NCBI RefSeq assembly: GCF_009711715.1
Contig: NZ_VENF01000014.1
Coordinates: forward strand, 60,179 to 124,178
Length of the DNA: 64,000 bases
DNA from: Methylophaga sp.
Lineage (GTDB): Bacteria > Pseudomonadota > Gammaproteobacteria > Nitrosococcales > Methylophagaceae
Direction: 5' to 3'
Part shown: positions 15,872 through 23,114 of the stretch, in pieces
How the letters are laid out: each line of letters begins with the position of its first letter
Position numbering within the stretch: the first letter of the stretch is position 1
Notes under the pieces: model-generated
What the model was told of the DNA's origin: nothing
What the model saw: only the letters and a program-made list of their open reading frames with translations
Database searches by the model: none
Position numbers and translations under genes: made by a program

Positions 15872-16488
15872 GCAGCGTTGCCATGAACTCCGAGACTAAC
15901 GTTAATACCATTGTTATCAGTGAACACCGTGATGTCAGCGATACCCTGAAAATGACGCTGGCCGAGACGCCATACAAGATTATTTTTGAAGGCTCGACCC
16001 TGCAACAGTTGCTGACACTGAAATGGACTGTGGAGCCGGAACTGATTATCGCGGTCATGGATAGCAGCGATAACGACATGCTCAACAAGTTCAAGGTGAT
16101 CAATGAACAGTTTCCGCTGCCTATCGTTATCTTTACCCGCGATGATCGTGATGACGCGATTGAACAGGCGATCCAGGCCGGTGTCAGTGCTTATATTGTC
16201 GATGGCTTCAGGGAAGATCGGGTACTGCCGATTCTGCGAACGGCCATTGCGCGTTTCCGCCAGTATCAGTCGATGCAGAAACACATCAAGGAGCTCAAAA
16301 CTTCACTGGCTGACCGCAAGATCATTGATCGTGCGAAAGGGCTCATCATGGCGCAGCGCAATTGCAGTGAAGATGAAGCTTACCGGCTGCTGCGCAGTTC
16401 AGCAATGAATCAGAATATGCGGCTGGCGCAGCTGGCACATAATATTCTGGCGACTGCCAGCTTGCTGGAACCCAAAAAATCCGTCTGA
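15868..16488 (+). CDS. ANTAR-domain antiterminator with degenerate receiver
   Basis: A 206-residue RNA-binding regulator of the NasT/NasR kind. Residues 12-130 form a receiver-like domain, but the acidic pair is weak (E19, D22) and the usual phospho-acceptor position after PELII is a valine (V63), with D65 two residues on, so phosphorylation is doubtful. Residues about 140-200 are the ANTAR domain: LADRKIIDRAKGLIM, NCSEDEAYRLLRSSAM and LAQLAHNIL. ANTAR domains bind two-hairpin RNA leaders. Two such leaders are nearby (13200-13291, 16680-16760). It should respond to nitrate through the NIT protein encoded in overlap. Confidence 0.9.
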   Translation: MSSVAMNSETNVNTIVISEHRDVSDTLKMTLAETPYKIIFEGSTLQQLLTLKWTVEPELIIAVMDSSDNDMLNKFKVINEQFPLPIVIFTRDDRDDAIEQAIQAGVSAYIVDGFREDRVLPILRTAIARFRQYQSMQKHIKELKTSLADRKIIDRAKGLIMAQRNCSEDEAYRLLRSSAMNQNMRLAQLAHNILATASLLEPKKSV

Positions 16489-16522
16489 GCGAACTGAGAC
16501 AGAAGACAAGTGTATGGCGTGC

Positions 16523-16539
16523 TGCACCAGCCCTGTGCG
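16523..16539. promoter_or_regulatory. Possible NtrC site upstream of nrtA
   Basis: TGCACCAGCCCTGTGCG matches the TGCACYA-N3-TRGTGCA consensus of NtrC in the left half and in the GTGC core of the right half. It is about 110 bases upstream of the sigma-54 element at 16644. Confidence 0.45.
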
Positions 16540-16643
16540 TTCGCTGTCAGATGAACCTTAAGTGTGCAGCCATGCATTCATTATGGATTAATAATATTGA
16601 TACAAAGCACTGATAATACTTGATTAATTATTTAGGTATCTGG

Positions 16644-16661
16644 TTGGCATATTATCTGCTA
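16644..16661 (+). promoter_or_regulatory. Sigma-54 promoter of nrtABD
   Basis: TTGGCATATTATCTGCTA has GG at 16646-16647 and GC at 16658-16659, ten bases apart. The predicted start near 16671 lies about ten bases before the first leader hairpin. Confidence 0.75.
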
Positions 16662-16679
16662 ACACTCCTGTGAGTCACA

Positions 16680-16760
16680 ACCCAACGACGGGTCAACCAA
16701 AACTTGATGATTGGATAAAGACGTCCTTGACGGCCTGAGCCGGCGAGAGCGTCTTTTTTT
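16680..16760 (+). promoter_or_regulatory. ANTAR-type antitermination leader with terminator
   Basis: P1 is ACCC-AACGAC-GGGT (16680-16693); its loop is identical to that of the porin leader. P2 is GGAT-AAAGAC-GTCC (16713-16726), loop A1 and G4. The terminator stem starts with AAGACG (16718-16723) and closes with CGTCTT (16750-16755), an imperfect stem capped by GGC-CTGA-GCC and followed by a run of T. P2 and the terminator share bases, so they cannot coexist. nrtA begins 24 bases after the T run. Confidence 0.8.
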
Positions 16761-16783
16761 TGAACAAAATTCGGGAGCAGATA

Positions 16784-17977
16784 ATGCGAAAACAGTTATC
16801 CATGACAGGCCGTAAGCTGGCCAAAACCCTGGCCGCAGTCAGTCTGGTATTCGGTACCGGCATGATGTCAGTCACCACCGCCTATTCGGCACCGGGCGAA
16901 ATCGAAAAGCCCGAACTCAAATTCGGTTTTATCAAGTTGACGGATATGGCCCCGCTGGCTATCGCCTATGAAAAGTTCTTTTTTGAAGACGAGGGGCTCT
17001 ACGTCACACTGGAAGCCCAGGCCAACTGGAAAGTTCTGCTGGACGGTGTGATTGACGGGACATTGGACGGCGCTCATATGCTGGCCGGTCAGCCGCTGGG
17101 CGCCACGATTGGTTTTGGTACCAAGGCTGACATCATCACCGCCTTCAGCATGGATCTGAATGGTAACGGCATTACCGTTTCCAATGATATCTGGGACCAG
17201 ATGAAACCCAACGTCCCGATGGGAGAAGACGGAAAGCCTGTGCATCCTATTAGCGCAGAAGCCCTGAAGCCAGTGGTGGACGCCTACAAAGCCGAAGGCA
17301 AGCCCTTCAATCTGGGCATGGTTTTCCCGGTATCGACGCATAACTATGAACTGCGTTACTGGCTGGCCGCGGGGGGAATTCATCCCGGCTATTATGCCCC
17401 GCATAAAGGCGATGTCAGCGGGCAGTTACAGGCTGATGCTTTGCTTTCAGTCACGCCACCGCCGCAAATGCCTTCGACCATGGAAGCCGGCACGATTTAC
17501 GGTTACTGCGTCGGTGAGCCGTGGAATCAGCAGGCGGTATTCAAAGGGATTGGCGTGCCGGTGATTACCGACTACGAAATCTGGAAAAACAACCCTGAAA
17601 AAGTGTTCGGTGTCAGCAAACAATGGGCGGAAGACAATCCCAACACCCACATAGCTGTAGTCAAAGCCCTGATCCGCGCTGCCCACTGGCTGGATGAGAA
17701 CAGCAATGCCAACCGTCCGGAAGCAGTCGAGATCCTGTCACAGAGTCGTTATGTCGGTGCTGATTACGAGGTCATTGCCAACAGTATGACCGGCACTTTC
17801 GAGTATGAAAAAGGCGATAAGCGCGCAGTGCCTGACTTCAATGTCTTCTTCCGTTACAACGCCACTTATCCTTATTACAGTGATGCGGTCTGGTATCTGA
17901 CCCAGATGCGTCGCTGGGGCCAGATTGCTGAGCCTAAACCGGATAGCTGGTATATGGATATCGCCAGGAAAGTTTAG
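16784..17977 (+). CDS. nrtA: Nitrate ABC transporter substrate-binding protein, cut by TAG
   Basis: A periplasmic nitrate/nitrite-binding protein of the NrtA/NasF/CmpA family. It has a signal peptide (about residues 1-36), then [20 protein letters not shown] and [25 protein letters not shown], given here as two stretches near 45-110, both hallmarks of the family. The frame ends at a TAG at 17975-17977 after 397 residues (MDIARKV), but the same frame continues for 68 more codons of typical NrtA C-terminus (see 17978-18184). The intact protein would be 466 residues, the family norm. The ATG at 16784 has GGGAG seven bases upstream. Confidence 0.85.
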   Translation: MRKQLSMTGRKLAKTLAAVSLVFGTGMMSVTTAYSAPGEIEKPELKFGFIKLTDMAPLAIAYEKFFFEDEGLYVTLEAQANWKVLLDGVIDGTLDGAHMLAGQPLGATIGFGTKADIITAFSMDLNGNGITVSNDIWDQMKPNVPMGEDGKPVHPISAEALKPVVDAYKAEGKPFNLGMVFPVSTHNYELRYWLAAGGIHPGYYAPHKGDVSGQLQADALLSVTPPPQMPSTMEAGTIYGYCVGEPWNQQAVFKGIGVPVITDYEIWKNNPEKVFGVSKQWAEDNPNTHIAVVKALIRAAHWLDENSNANRPEAVEILSQSRYVGADYEVIANSMTGTFEYEKGDKRAVPDFNVFFRYNATYPYYSDAVWYLTQMRRWGQIAEPKPDSWYMDIARKV

Positions 17978-18184
17978 CGTCCTGATATCTATGCGCTGGC
18001 AGCCAGGGAACTGATCGAGGAGGGCAAATTGCCGGCCTCGGCCTTTCCCGACTTTGAAACAGAAACCGGCTTTAAACCCGCGCAAACCGAGTTTATCGAC
18101 AATATCACCTATGACGGCACCCGGCCTAATGCCTATCTGGAGCAGTTTCCGATTGGTCTGAAAGGCGAGCAGGTGGTCGAGTAA
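17978..18184 (+). pseudogene. nrtA: C-terminal part of nrtA after in-frame stop
   Basis: After the TAG the same frame reads RPDIYALAARELIEEGKLP and later FIDNITYDG and PNAYLEQFPIGLKG, the conserved end of NrtA proteins, up to a TAA at 18182. Relatives usually have a Tyr (KVYRPDIY) where the TAG stands, so a single TAC/TAT to TAG change explains it. Whether this is a true nonsense mutation, readthrough or a sequence error cannot be told from the window. Confidence 0.8.
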
Positions 18185-18256
18185 TACCGGAATAGCAAGC
18201 CACCCTGTCTGCCTGTCAGGCAGGGTGACTGTTTCCTATCCAATCAAAGAGTCAAT

Positions 18257-19279
18257 ATGAAAGATAAACTGATTTACTTCCTCGAGTTGACCGGATTCAC
18301 CTGGTTCATCCCCCTGGTCAGATTGACAGCGGGAGAGTCACCCAAACATCAGATGCAGGTGCTGGGAAAAATGGTCGGCGTGCCGCTGTTTGCTATCGCG
18401 GTGTTTCTGTTTTTGTGGCATCTCGGTGCTGCCAAAGTGATTACCAGCCTCGGCCAGGTACCGGGACCAACCCAGGTCTGGGAGCAGGTGAATGTGCTGG
18501 TAGATGAGCATAAAGCCTCACGTGAACGTGAGCAGGCCTTCTATGAGCGCCAGGAACAGCGCAATGCCGCCAGGCTGGAGAAAAATCCGGATGCGGAAGT
18601 GACAATTCGATCTTATACCGGCAAGGAAACCTTTGTTGATCAGATCCTGACCAGCTTGTTTACGGTATTTGTCGGTTTCCTGCTGGCGACTGTAATTGCT
18701 GTGCCGATTGGTATCGTGGCGGGACTTTCAGACACATTATATTCCGCACTCAACCCACTGATTCAGATATTCAAGCCGGTATCACCTCTGGCTTGGCTGC
18801 CGATTGTGACCATGGTGGTCAGTGCGCTGTATGTCACTGATAATCCGGTGTTTGAAAAATCTTTTATTACTTCGGCACTGACCGTGACCTTGTGTTCGTT
18901 GTGGCCGACACTGATTAATACGGCAGTCGGCGTGTCATCCATCGACAAGGATTTGATTAATGTCGCCCGGGTCTTGCGCCTTAATTACTTTACAACGGTT
19001 ATTAAAGTGGTGATTCCGGCTTCGATACCGATGATCTTTACCGGTTTGCGTATTTCCCTCGGTATCGGCTGGATGGTGTTGATTGCCGCAGAGATGCTGG
19101 CACAGAACCCGGGCCTGGGTAAATTCGTCTGGGATGAATTCCAGAACGGCAGCTCTTCCTCGCTTAGCCGAATTATGGTGGCGGTACTGACCATCGGCAT
19201 CATCGGCTTCATTCTGGATCGCATCACCCTGAGCTTCCAGAAATTCTTCTCTTACGACAAAAATGCCGTCATTCGCTAG
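18257..19279 (+). CDS. nrtB: Nitrate ABC transporter permease
   Basis: A 340-residue inner-membrane permease of the NrtB/SsuC (BPD_transp_1) type. A hydrophobic N-terminal segment (about 37-55), a long hydrophilic stretch of about 60 residues, then five or six helices from about 130. The ATPase-contact loop is ALTVTLCSLWPTLINTAVGV-type with VARVLRLNYFTTVIKVVIPAS near 236-256. It forms the channel for nitrate or nitrite delivered by NrtA. It follows nrtA after a 72-base gap with an AGAG-type site and precedes the ATPase gene by ten bases. Confidence 0.9.
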   Translation: MKDKLIYFLELTGFTWFIPLVRLTAGESPKHQMQVLGKMVGVPLFAIAVFLFLWHLGAAKVITSLGQVPGPTQVWEQVNVLVDEHKASREREQAFYERQEQRNAARLEKNPDAEVTIRSYTGKETFVDQILTSLFTVFVGFLLATVIAVPIGIVAGLSDTLYSALNPLIQIFKPVSPLAWLPIVTMVVSALYVTDNPVFEKSFITSALTVTLCSLWPTLINTAVGVSSIDKDLINVARVLRLNYFTTVIKVVIPASIPMIFTGLRISLGIGWMVLIAAEMLAQNPGLGKFVWDEFQNGSSSSLSRIMVAVLTIGIIGFILDRITLSFQKFFSYDKNAVIR

Positions 19280-19289
19280 GAGCCGAACA

Positions 19290-20081
19290 ATGGATAAATA
19301 TCTTAATATCGACCATGTCAGCATTGATTTCCCCACGCCTAATGGACCGTTCCGGGCGCTCGATAACGTCAATCTCAAAATTGAAAAAGGCGAGTTTATC
19401 AGCATTATCGGTCACTCCGGCTGCGGCAAATCCACGGTAATGAATATCGTAGGTGGTTTGTATAAAGCCACTGAAGGCGGGGTGGTGCTGGAGGGTAGAG
19501 AAGTCGATGAGCCGGGTCCGGATAGGGCCATTGTGTTTCAGAACCATTCCCTGTTCCCCTGGCTGAGCTGTTACCAGAATGTGGAACTGGCGGTGAAGTC
19601 GGTGTTCGGTTCCAGTCGCAGTCGTAAACAAATCCGTGACTGGGTGGAGCATAACCTGGAGCTGGTGCACATGACGCATGCGATGCACAAAATGCCGTCC
19701 GAGATATCCGGCGGGATGAAACAGCGCGTTGGTATTGCGCGGGCTTTATCAATGGAACCAAAAGTGCTGCTGATGGATGAACCCTTCGGTGCTCTGGACG
19801 CCCTGACCCGGGCTCATCTGCAGGATTCTCTGATGGATATCCAGGCTGAACTGAATAACACGGTGATGATGATAACCCACGATGTCGATGAAGCTGTATT
19901 GTTATCTGACAAGATTGTGATGATGACCAATGGCCCGGCGGCGACCATCGGCGAGGTGATGGAAGTGAAACTGCCCAGACCGAGAAAACGCCTCGATTTG
20001 ACGGACAATCAGGACTATAACCATTACCGATCGGAAGTGATTAATTTTCTTCATCAGCATCACGCCCGCAAAGTGGCCTGA
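19290..20081 (+). CDS. nrtD: Nitrate ABC transporter ATP-binding protein
   Basis: A 263-residue ABC ATPase, the NrtD/NasD type without the NrtA-like fusion seen in cyanobacterial NrtC. Walker A is GHSGCGKST near 41-49, the signature is SGGMKQRVGIARAL near 140, Walker B is VLLMDEPFGALDA near 160, and the switch is THDVDEA near 196. It powers import through NrtB. The ATG at 19290 has AGGAG seven bases upstream. The gene is followed by a terminator and is the last of the transporter operon. Confidence 0.9.
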   Translation: MDKYLNIDHVSIDFPTPNGPFRALDNVNLKIEKGEFISIIGHSGCGKSTVMNIVGGLYKATEGGVVLEGREVDEPGPDRAIVFQNHSLFPWLSCYQNVELAVKSVFGSSRSRKQIRDWVEHNLELVHMTHAMHKMPSEISGGMKQRVGIARALSMEPKVLLMDEPFGALDALTRAHLQDSLMDIQAELNNTVMMITHDVDEAVLLSDKIVMMTNGPAATIGEVMEVKLPRPRKRLDLTDNQDYNHYRSEVINFLHQHHARKVA

Positions 20082-20087
20082 TAGCTG

Positions 20088-20119
20088 AGCCTGCATTACA
20101 CCGGTGCAGGCTGTTTTTA
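20088..20119 (+). terminator. Terminator of nrtABD
   Basis: AGCCTGCA (20088-20095) pairs with TGCAGGCT (20105-20112) around a nine-base loop and is followed by GTTTTTAT. Confidence 0.8.
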
Positions 20120-20219
20120 TATTGAAACAAGCACAAAGCGTGACGATAAATTCAGCCAGTAACAGAAACCAGTAATGTTAGGATATTGTGCACAATCATC
20201 TACAAAGGTCCGGGTTGGA

Positions 20220-21458
20220 ATGACAGAACTTTCCCTCAGCGAGCAAGGTTTCGCCGCCGCCTACGATAACCTCTTTCTGACGTCAGCATTCCAGCCGATC
20301 TTCAGTATTGCGCACCGCAGACCTGTGGGTTATGAGGGCTTGCTCAGGGCCTACGACAGTGACGGTCGCTATATCAGCCCGATACAGGTAATGCAAAGAC
20401 CGTCCAGCAGTCGTGAACATCTGGAACTGGATCGCACCTGCCGTTTATTGCATGCCCGTAACTTTGCCCATACCGGCGAAGCGGAAAGCTGGCTGTTTAT
20501 CAATCTCAATTCACAGTGCCTGGTGACAGAACGGCCTGATGCCGGCTTTATGCGTGAATTGATGAATCAGACCGGCATTCCCGCCAGAAGAATCGTCATC
20601 GAAATTCTGGAAAGCGAGATTGATGATCGCCTTTATCTGAAGGAACTGATCCAGCATTTCCGCCAATTAGGCTGTTTGATTGCCATTGATGACTTTGGTG
20701 CCGGCCATTCCAATTTCGACCGGATCTGGGAGCTACAGCCTGATATTGTCAAAATCGATCGCAGTCTGGTCAGACAGGCCGGCCGTTCACTCAAAGTAGA
20801 ACGTATCCTGACCGGGATTGTTTCACTGATTCATGAAACCGGCAGTCTGGTGGTGATCGAAGGCGTGGAGAATGAAAAAGAGGCGATGGTTGCCATCTCC
20901 AGTAATGCCGACATGGTACAGGGCTTTTATTTTGCCAAGCCGGATAAAAAGCTGAAACGGGATCGCGATTTCGCTGCCAAACTCGATGATCTGCTGCACC
21001 GGAAACATAATGTCCGCAGTCAGTATAACCGCAAGTTACACTCACATTTTGAAGCCTTTAAGCATCGTTTCAATGCCGAAGTAGAAGCACTAAAACAGCA
21101 AATGCCATTTGATCAATGCGGTGCTTCGGTATTTGAGGACGAACAGGCGGTTCGTTGCTATCTGCTTGATGAGCAGGGTTTTCAAATTGGCAAGAGCCTG
21201 TATTCACCCAAATACACTGCGAAGCTGGATATTCGTTTTACGCCTTTACTGGCGGGTGAGAACGCCAACTGGTCACATCGGCATTATCACTACCGTGCGA
21301 TACAAACCCCGGGGGTGACTCAGGTGAGCCGGCCTTACCTGTCCGTTGCCGGTTCGCATATGTGTGTGACCGTGTCGCAGGCGGTCGAAATCGGCGGGGC
21401 GGTTTATATACTTTGCTGTGATCTGGACTGGCCCGACGAGGATGAGGCGCCGTTGTAG
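20220..21458 (+). CDS. EAL-domain protein
   Basis: A 412-residue protein with an EAL domain in residues about 15-255. The signature is EGLLR in place of EALLR; the other active-site motifs are kept: INLNSQCL, EILESEID, IDDFGAGHSNFDRI, KIDRSLV, IEGVE and VQGFYFAKP. The domain hydrolyses cyclic di-GMP when active. The C-terminal 150 residues carry a conserved-looking ligand-binding-like domain ending near AVYILCCDLDW. It lies between the nrtABD operon and the NarK-type gene, so a link between cyclic di-GMP and nitrate supply is possible. The start could also be an ATG at 20175. Confidence 0.85.
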   Translation: MTELSLSEQGFAAAYDNLFLTSAFQPIFSIAHRRPVGYEGLLRAYDSDGRYISPIQVMQRPSSSREHLELDRTCRLLHARNFAHTGEAESWLFINLNSQCLVTERPDAGFMRELMNQTGIPARRIVIEILESEIDDRLYLKELIQHFRQLGCLIAIDDFGAGHSNFDRIWELQPDIVKIDRSLVRQAGRSLKVERILTGIVSLIHETGSLVVIEGVENEKEAMVAISSNADMVQGFYFAKPDKKLKRDRDFAAKLDDLLHRKHNVRSQYNRKLHSHFEAFKHRFNAEVEALKQQMPFDQCGASVFEDEQAVRCYLLDEQGFQIGKSLYSPKYTAKLDIRFTPLLAGENANWSHRHYHYRAIQTPGVTQVSRPYLSVAGSHMCVTVSQAVEIGGAVYILCCDLDWPDEDEAPL

Positions 21459-21479
21459 CCCTCAGCTCGCACAATCATA

Positions 21480-21492
21480 GTGCAGACTGCAC
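21480..21492. promoter_or_regulatory. Palindrome GTGCAG-A-CTGCAC upstream of the NarK gene
   Basis: A perfect 13-base inverted repeat with GTGC half-sites lies about 80 bases before the sigma-54 element at 21568. It could bind an activator of the NtrC kind, although the spacing is shorter than the NtrC consensus. Confidence 0.35.
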
Positions 21493-21567
21493 CGATTTAG
21501 ACTTAAATCAGCACTCTTGATACCAAATTAATATAGTCATCCCAAAGTAAAACAATTACTTAGAGAA

Positions 21568-21585
21568 CTGGCATGATTCCAGCAC
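21568..21585 (+). promoter_or_regulatory. Probable sigma-54 promoter of the NarK-type gene
   Basis: ACTGGCATGATTCCAGCA has GG at 21570-21571 and GC at 21582-21583 with ten bases between. The -12 part is CAGCA rather than TTGCA, so it is weaker than the other four. Confidence 0.5.
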
Positions 21586-21620
21586 TTAGAACGCGAGCCA
21601 ATGTTGGTAACGTGTTCTAA
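21586..21620 (+). other. Hairpin ahead of the NarK-type gene
   Basis: TTAGAACGCG (21586-21595) can pair fully as RNA with CGTGTTCTAA (21611-21620), allowing one G-U pair; the loop contains CCAATGTTGG. It ends 16 bases before the start codon. If transcription starts near 21595 the stem would be incomplete, so it may instead be a protein-binding site. Confidence 0.4.
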
Positions 21621-21636
21621 AGAGAGAACTGAATTC

Positions 21637-23103
21637 ATGTCCAGTCAAAAGCTAAACCTCCTGTCTTTCAGTGGCAACATCCGTACTCTCCATCTGACCT
21701 GGATGGCCTTTTTTATCACCTTTGTGGTCTGGTTTAACCATGCACCGCTGATGGTGGCGATTCGCGACACGCTCGGTCTCGATGACCAGCAGGTGAAAAC
21801 GCTGTTAATCCTCAATGTGGCGCTGACTATCCCTGCCCGCATCGTAGTGGGGATGCTGGTCGATAAATACGGTCCCAAAATCATGTTCAGTATGTTGCTG
21901 GGCATTTCCAGTTTTATCTGTTTCTTTTTCGCCATTGCCGACAGTTTTGAGCAGATGGCGGTAGCCCGCTTTATGCTGGGTTTTGTCGGTGCCGGTTTTG
22001 TTATCGGTATCCGGATGATTTCCGAGTGGTTCCCGGCTAAACAGGTCGGTCTGGCTGAGGGTATCTATGGCGGCTGGGGTAACTTCGGCTCCGCTGCGGC
22101 TGCCATGAGTCTGCCAACACTGGCTTTAATTTACGGCGGTGATGATGGCTGGCGTTATGCACTGGCAACCACCGGTGCCGTTGCGTTGATCTATGCCTTT
22201 ATTTATTACAACAGCGTGTCGGACACACCCAAAGGCTCGACCTATTTCAAACCCAAGAAAAATGGGGCGATGGAAGTGACCAGCAAAGGCGATTTCTTCC
22301 TCTATATCATTATGAGCATTCCACTCTATGCAGCGCTGGCGCTGCTGGCCTGGAAACTGTCTCCCAGCGGTGTTGAATTGCTGTCGCAGCCTATCACTTA
22401 TGCAATCTATGCCGGGCTTATCGCTTTGTTTGCCTATCAGGTGTATCACATCTATCAGGTCAACAAGGAGGTGTTTACCAGCGAAGTGCCTGAGATTCAT
22501 CGTTACAAATTCAAACAGGTTGCCGTGCTTGACCTGGCTTATCTCGCGACTTTCGGTTCTGAACTGGCGGTAGTTTCAATGTTGCCGCTGTATTTCAGTG
22601 ATACCTTTGATATCAGTGCGGTTCAGGCCGGCTTACTGGCCTCCGGTTTTGCCTTTATGAACCTGGTGTCGCGTCCGGTGGGCGGGCTGTTCAGTGACAA
22701 ACTGGGGCGCAAACGCACGCTGACAATTTGTATTACGGGGCTGGCGATTGGTTACGTTGTGCTGGGTATGATCACGCCGGAGTGGTTACTGGTGTTTGCC
22801 GTTTTGGCGACCATGGCCTGTTCTTTCTTTGTACAGGCCGGTGAAGGCGCCGTGTTTGCCGTTGTGCCGCTGGTTCAGCGCCGTCTGACGGGACAGATTG
22901 CCGGTATGGCAGGTGCCTATGGTAATGTCGGCGCGGTGACTTTCCTCACCGTGCTGTCCTTTGTTTCAGCGCAGACCTTCTTCTTCGTGATTGCCGCGAC
23001 TGCCGTGGTGACCCTGATTGCGGTACAGTTTATGGATGAGCCGCGCGGCCAGATGGCGGAAATTCTGCCTGACGGCACCGTGCAAATGATTGACGTTCAT
23101 TAA
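21637..23103 (+). CDS. narK: NarK-family nitrate/nitrite MFS transporter
   Basis: A 488-residue inner-membrane protein with about twelve transmembrane helices. The N-terminal [17 protein letters not shown], the GMLVDKYGP loop near 75, the nitrate signature region [20 protein letters not shown] near 139-158 and its second-half partner [15 protein letters not shown] near 424 identify the nitrate/nitrite porter family. It gives a second uptake route beside NrtABD. ATG at 21637 is chosen because it follows AGAGAG and fits the family start. The next gene begins 11 bases after its stop. Confidence 0.92.
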   Translation: MSSQKLNLLSFSGNIRTLHLTWMAFFITFVVWFNHAPLMVAIRDTLGLDDQQVKTLLILNVALTIPARIVVGMLVDKYGPKIMFSMLLGISSFICFFFAIADSFEQMAVARFMLGFVGAGFVIGIRMISEWFPAKQVGLAEGIYGGWGNFGSAAAAMSLPTLALIYGGDDGWRYALATTGAVALIYAFIYYNSVSDTPKGSTYFKPKKNGAMEVTSKGDFFLYIIMSIPLYAALALLAWKLSPSGVELLSQPITYAIYAGLIALFAYQVYHIYQVNKEVFTSEVPEIHRYKFKQVAVLDLAYLATFGSELAVVSMLPLYFSDTFDISAVQAGLLASGFAFMNLVSRPVGGLFSDKLGRKRTLTICITGLAIGYVVLGMITPEWLLVFAVLATMACSFFVQAGEGAVFAVVPLVQRRLTGQIAGMAGAYGNVGAVTFLTVLSFVSAQTFFFVIAATAVVTLIAVQFMDEPRGQMAEILPDGTVQMIDVH

Positions 23104-23114
23104 TAAGGGCTTCC

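Noticed and set aside
17975..17977. Pyrrolysine or selenocysteine reading of the TAG in nrtA
   Set aside because: Relatives carry Tyr here, no recoding element is visible, and no pyrrolysine genes are in the window.
16784..18184. nrtA as the NasS partner of the ANTAR protein
   Set aside because: It has a signal peptide and leads an ABC operon, whereas NasS is cytoplasmic; the NIT protein is the better partner by gene overlap.
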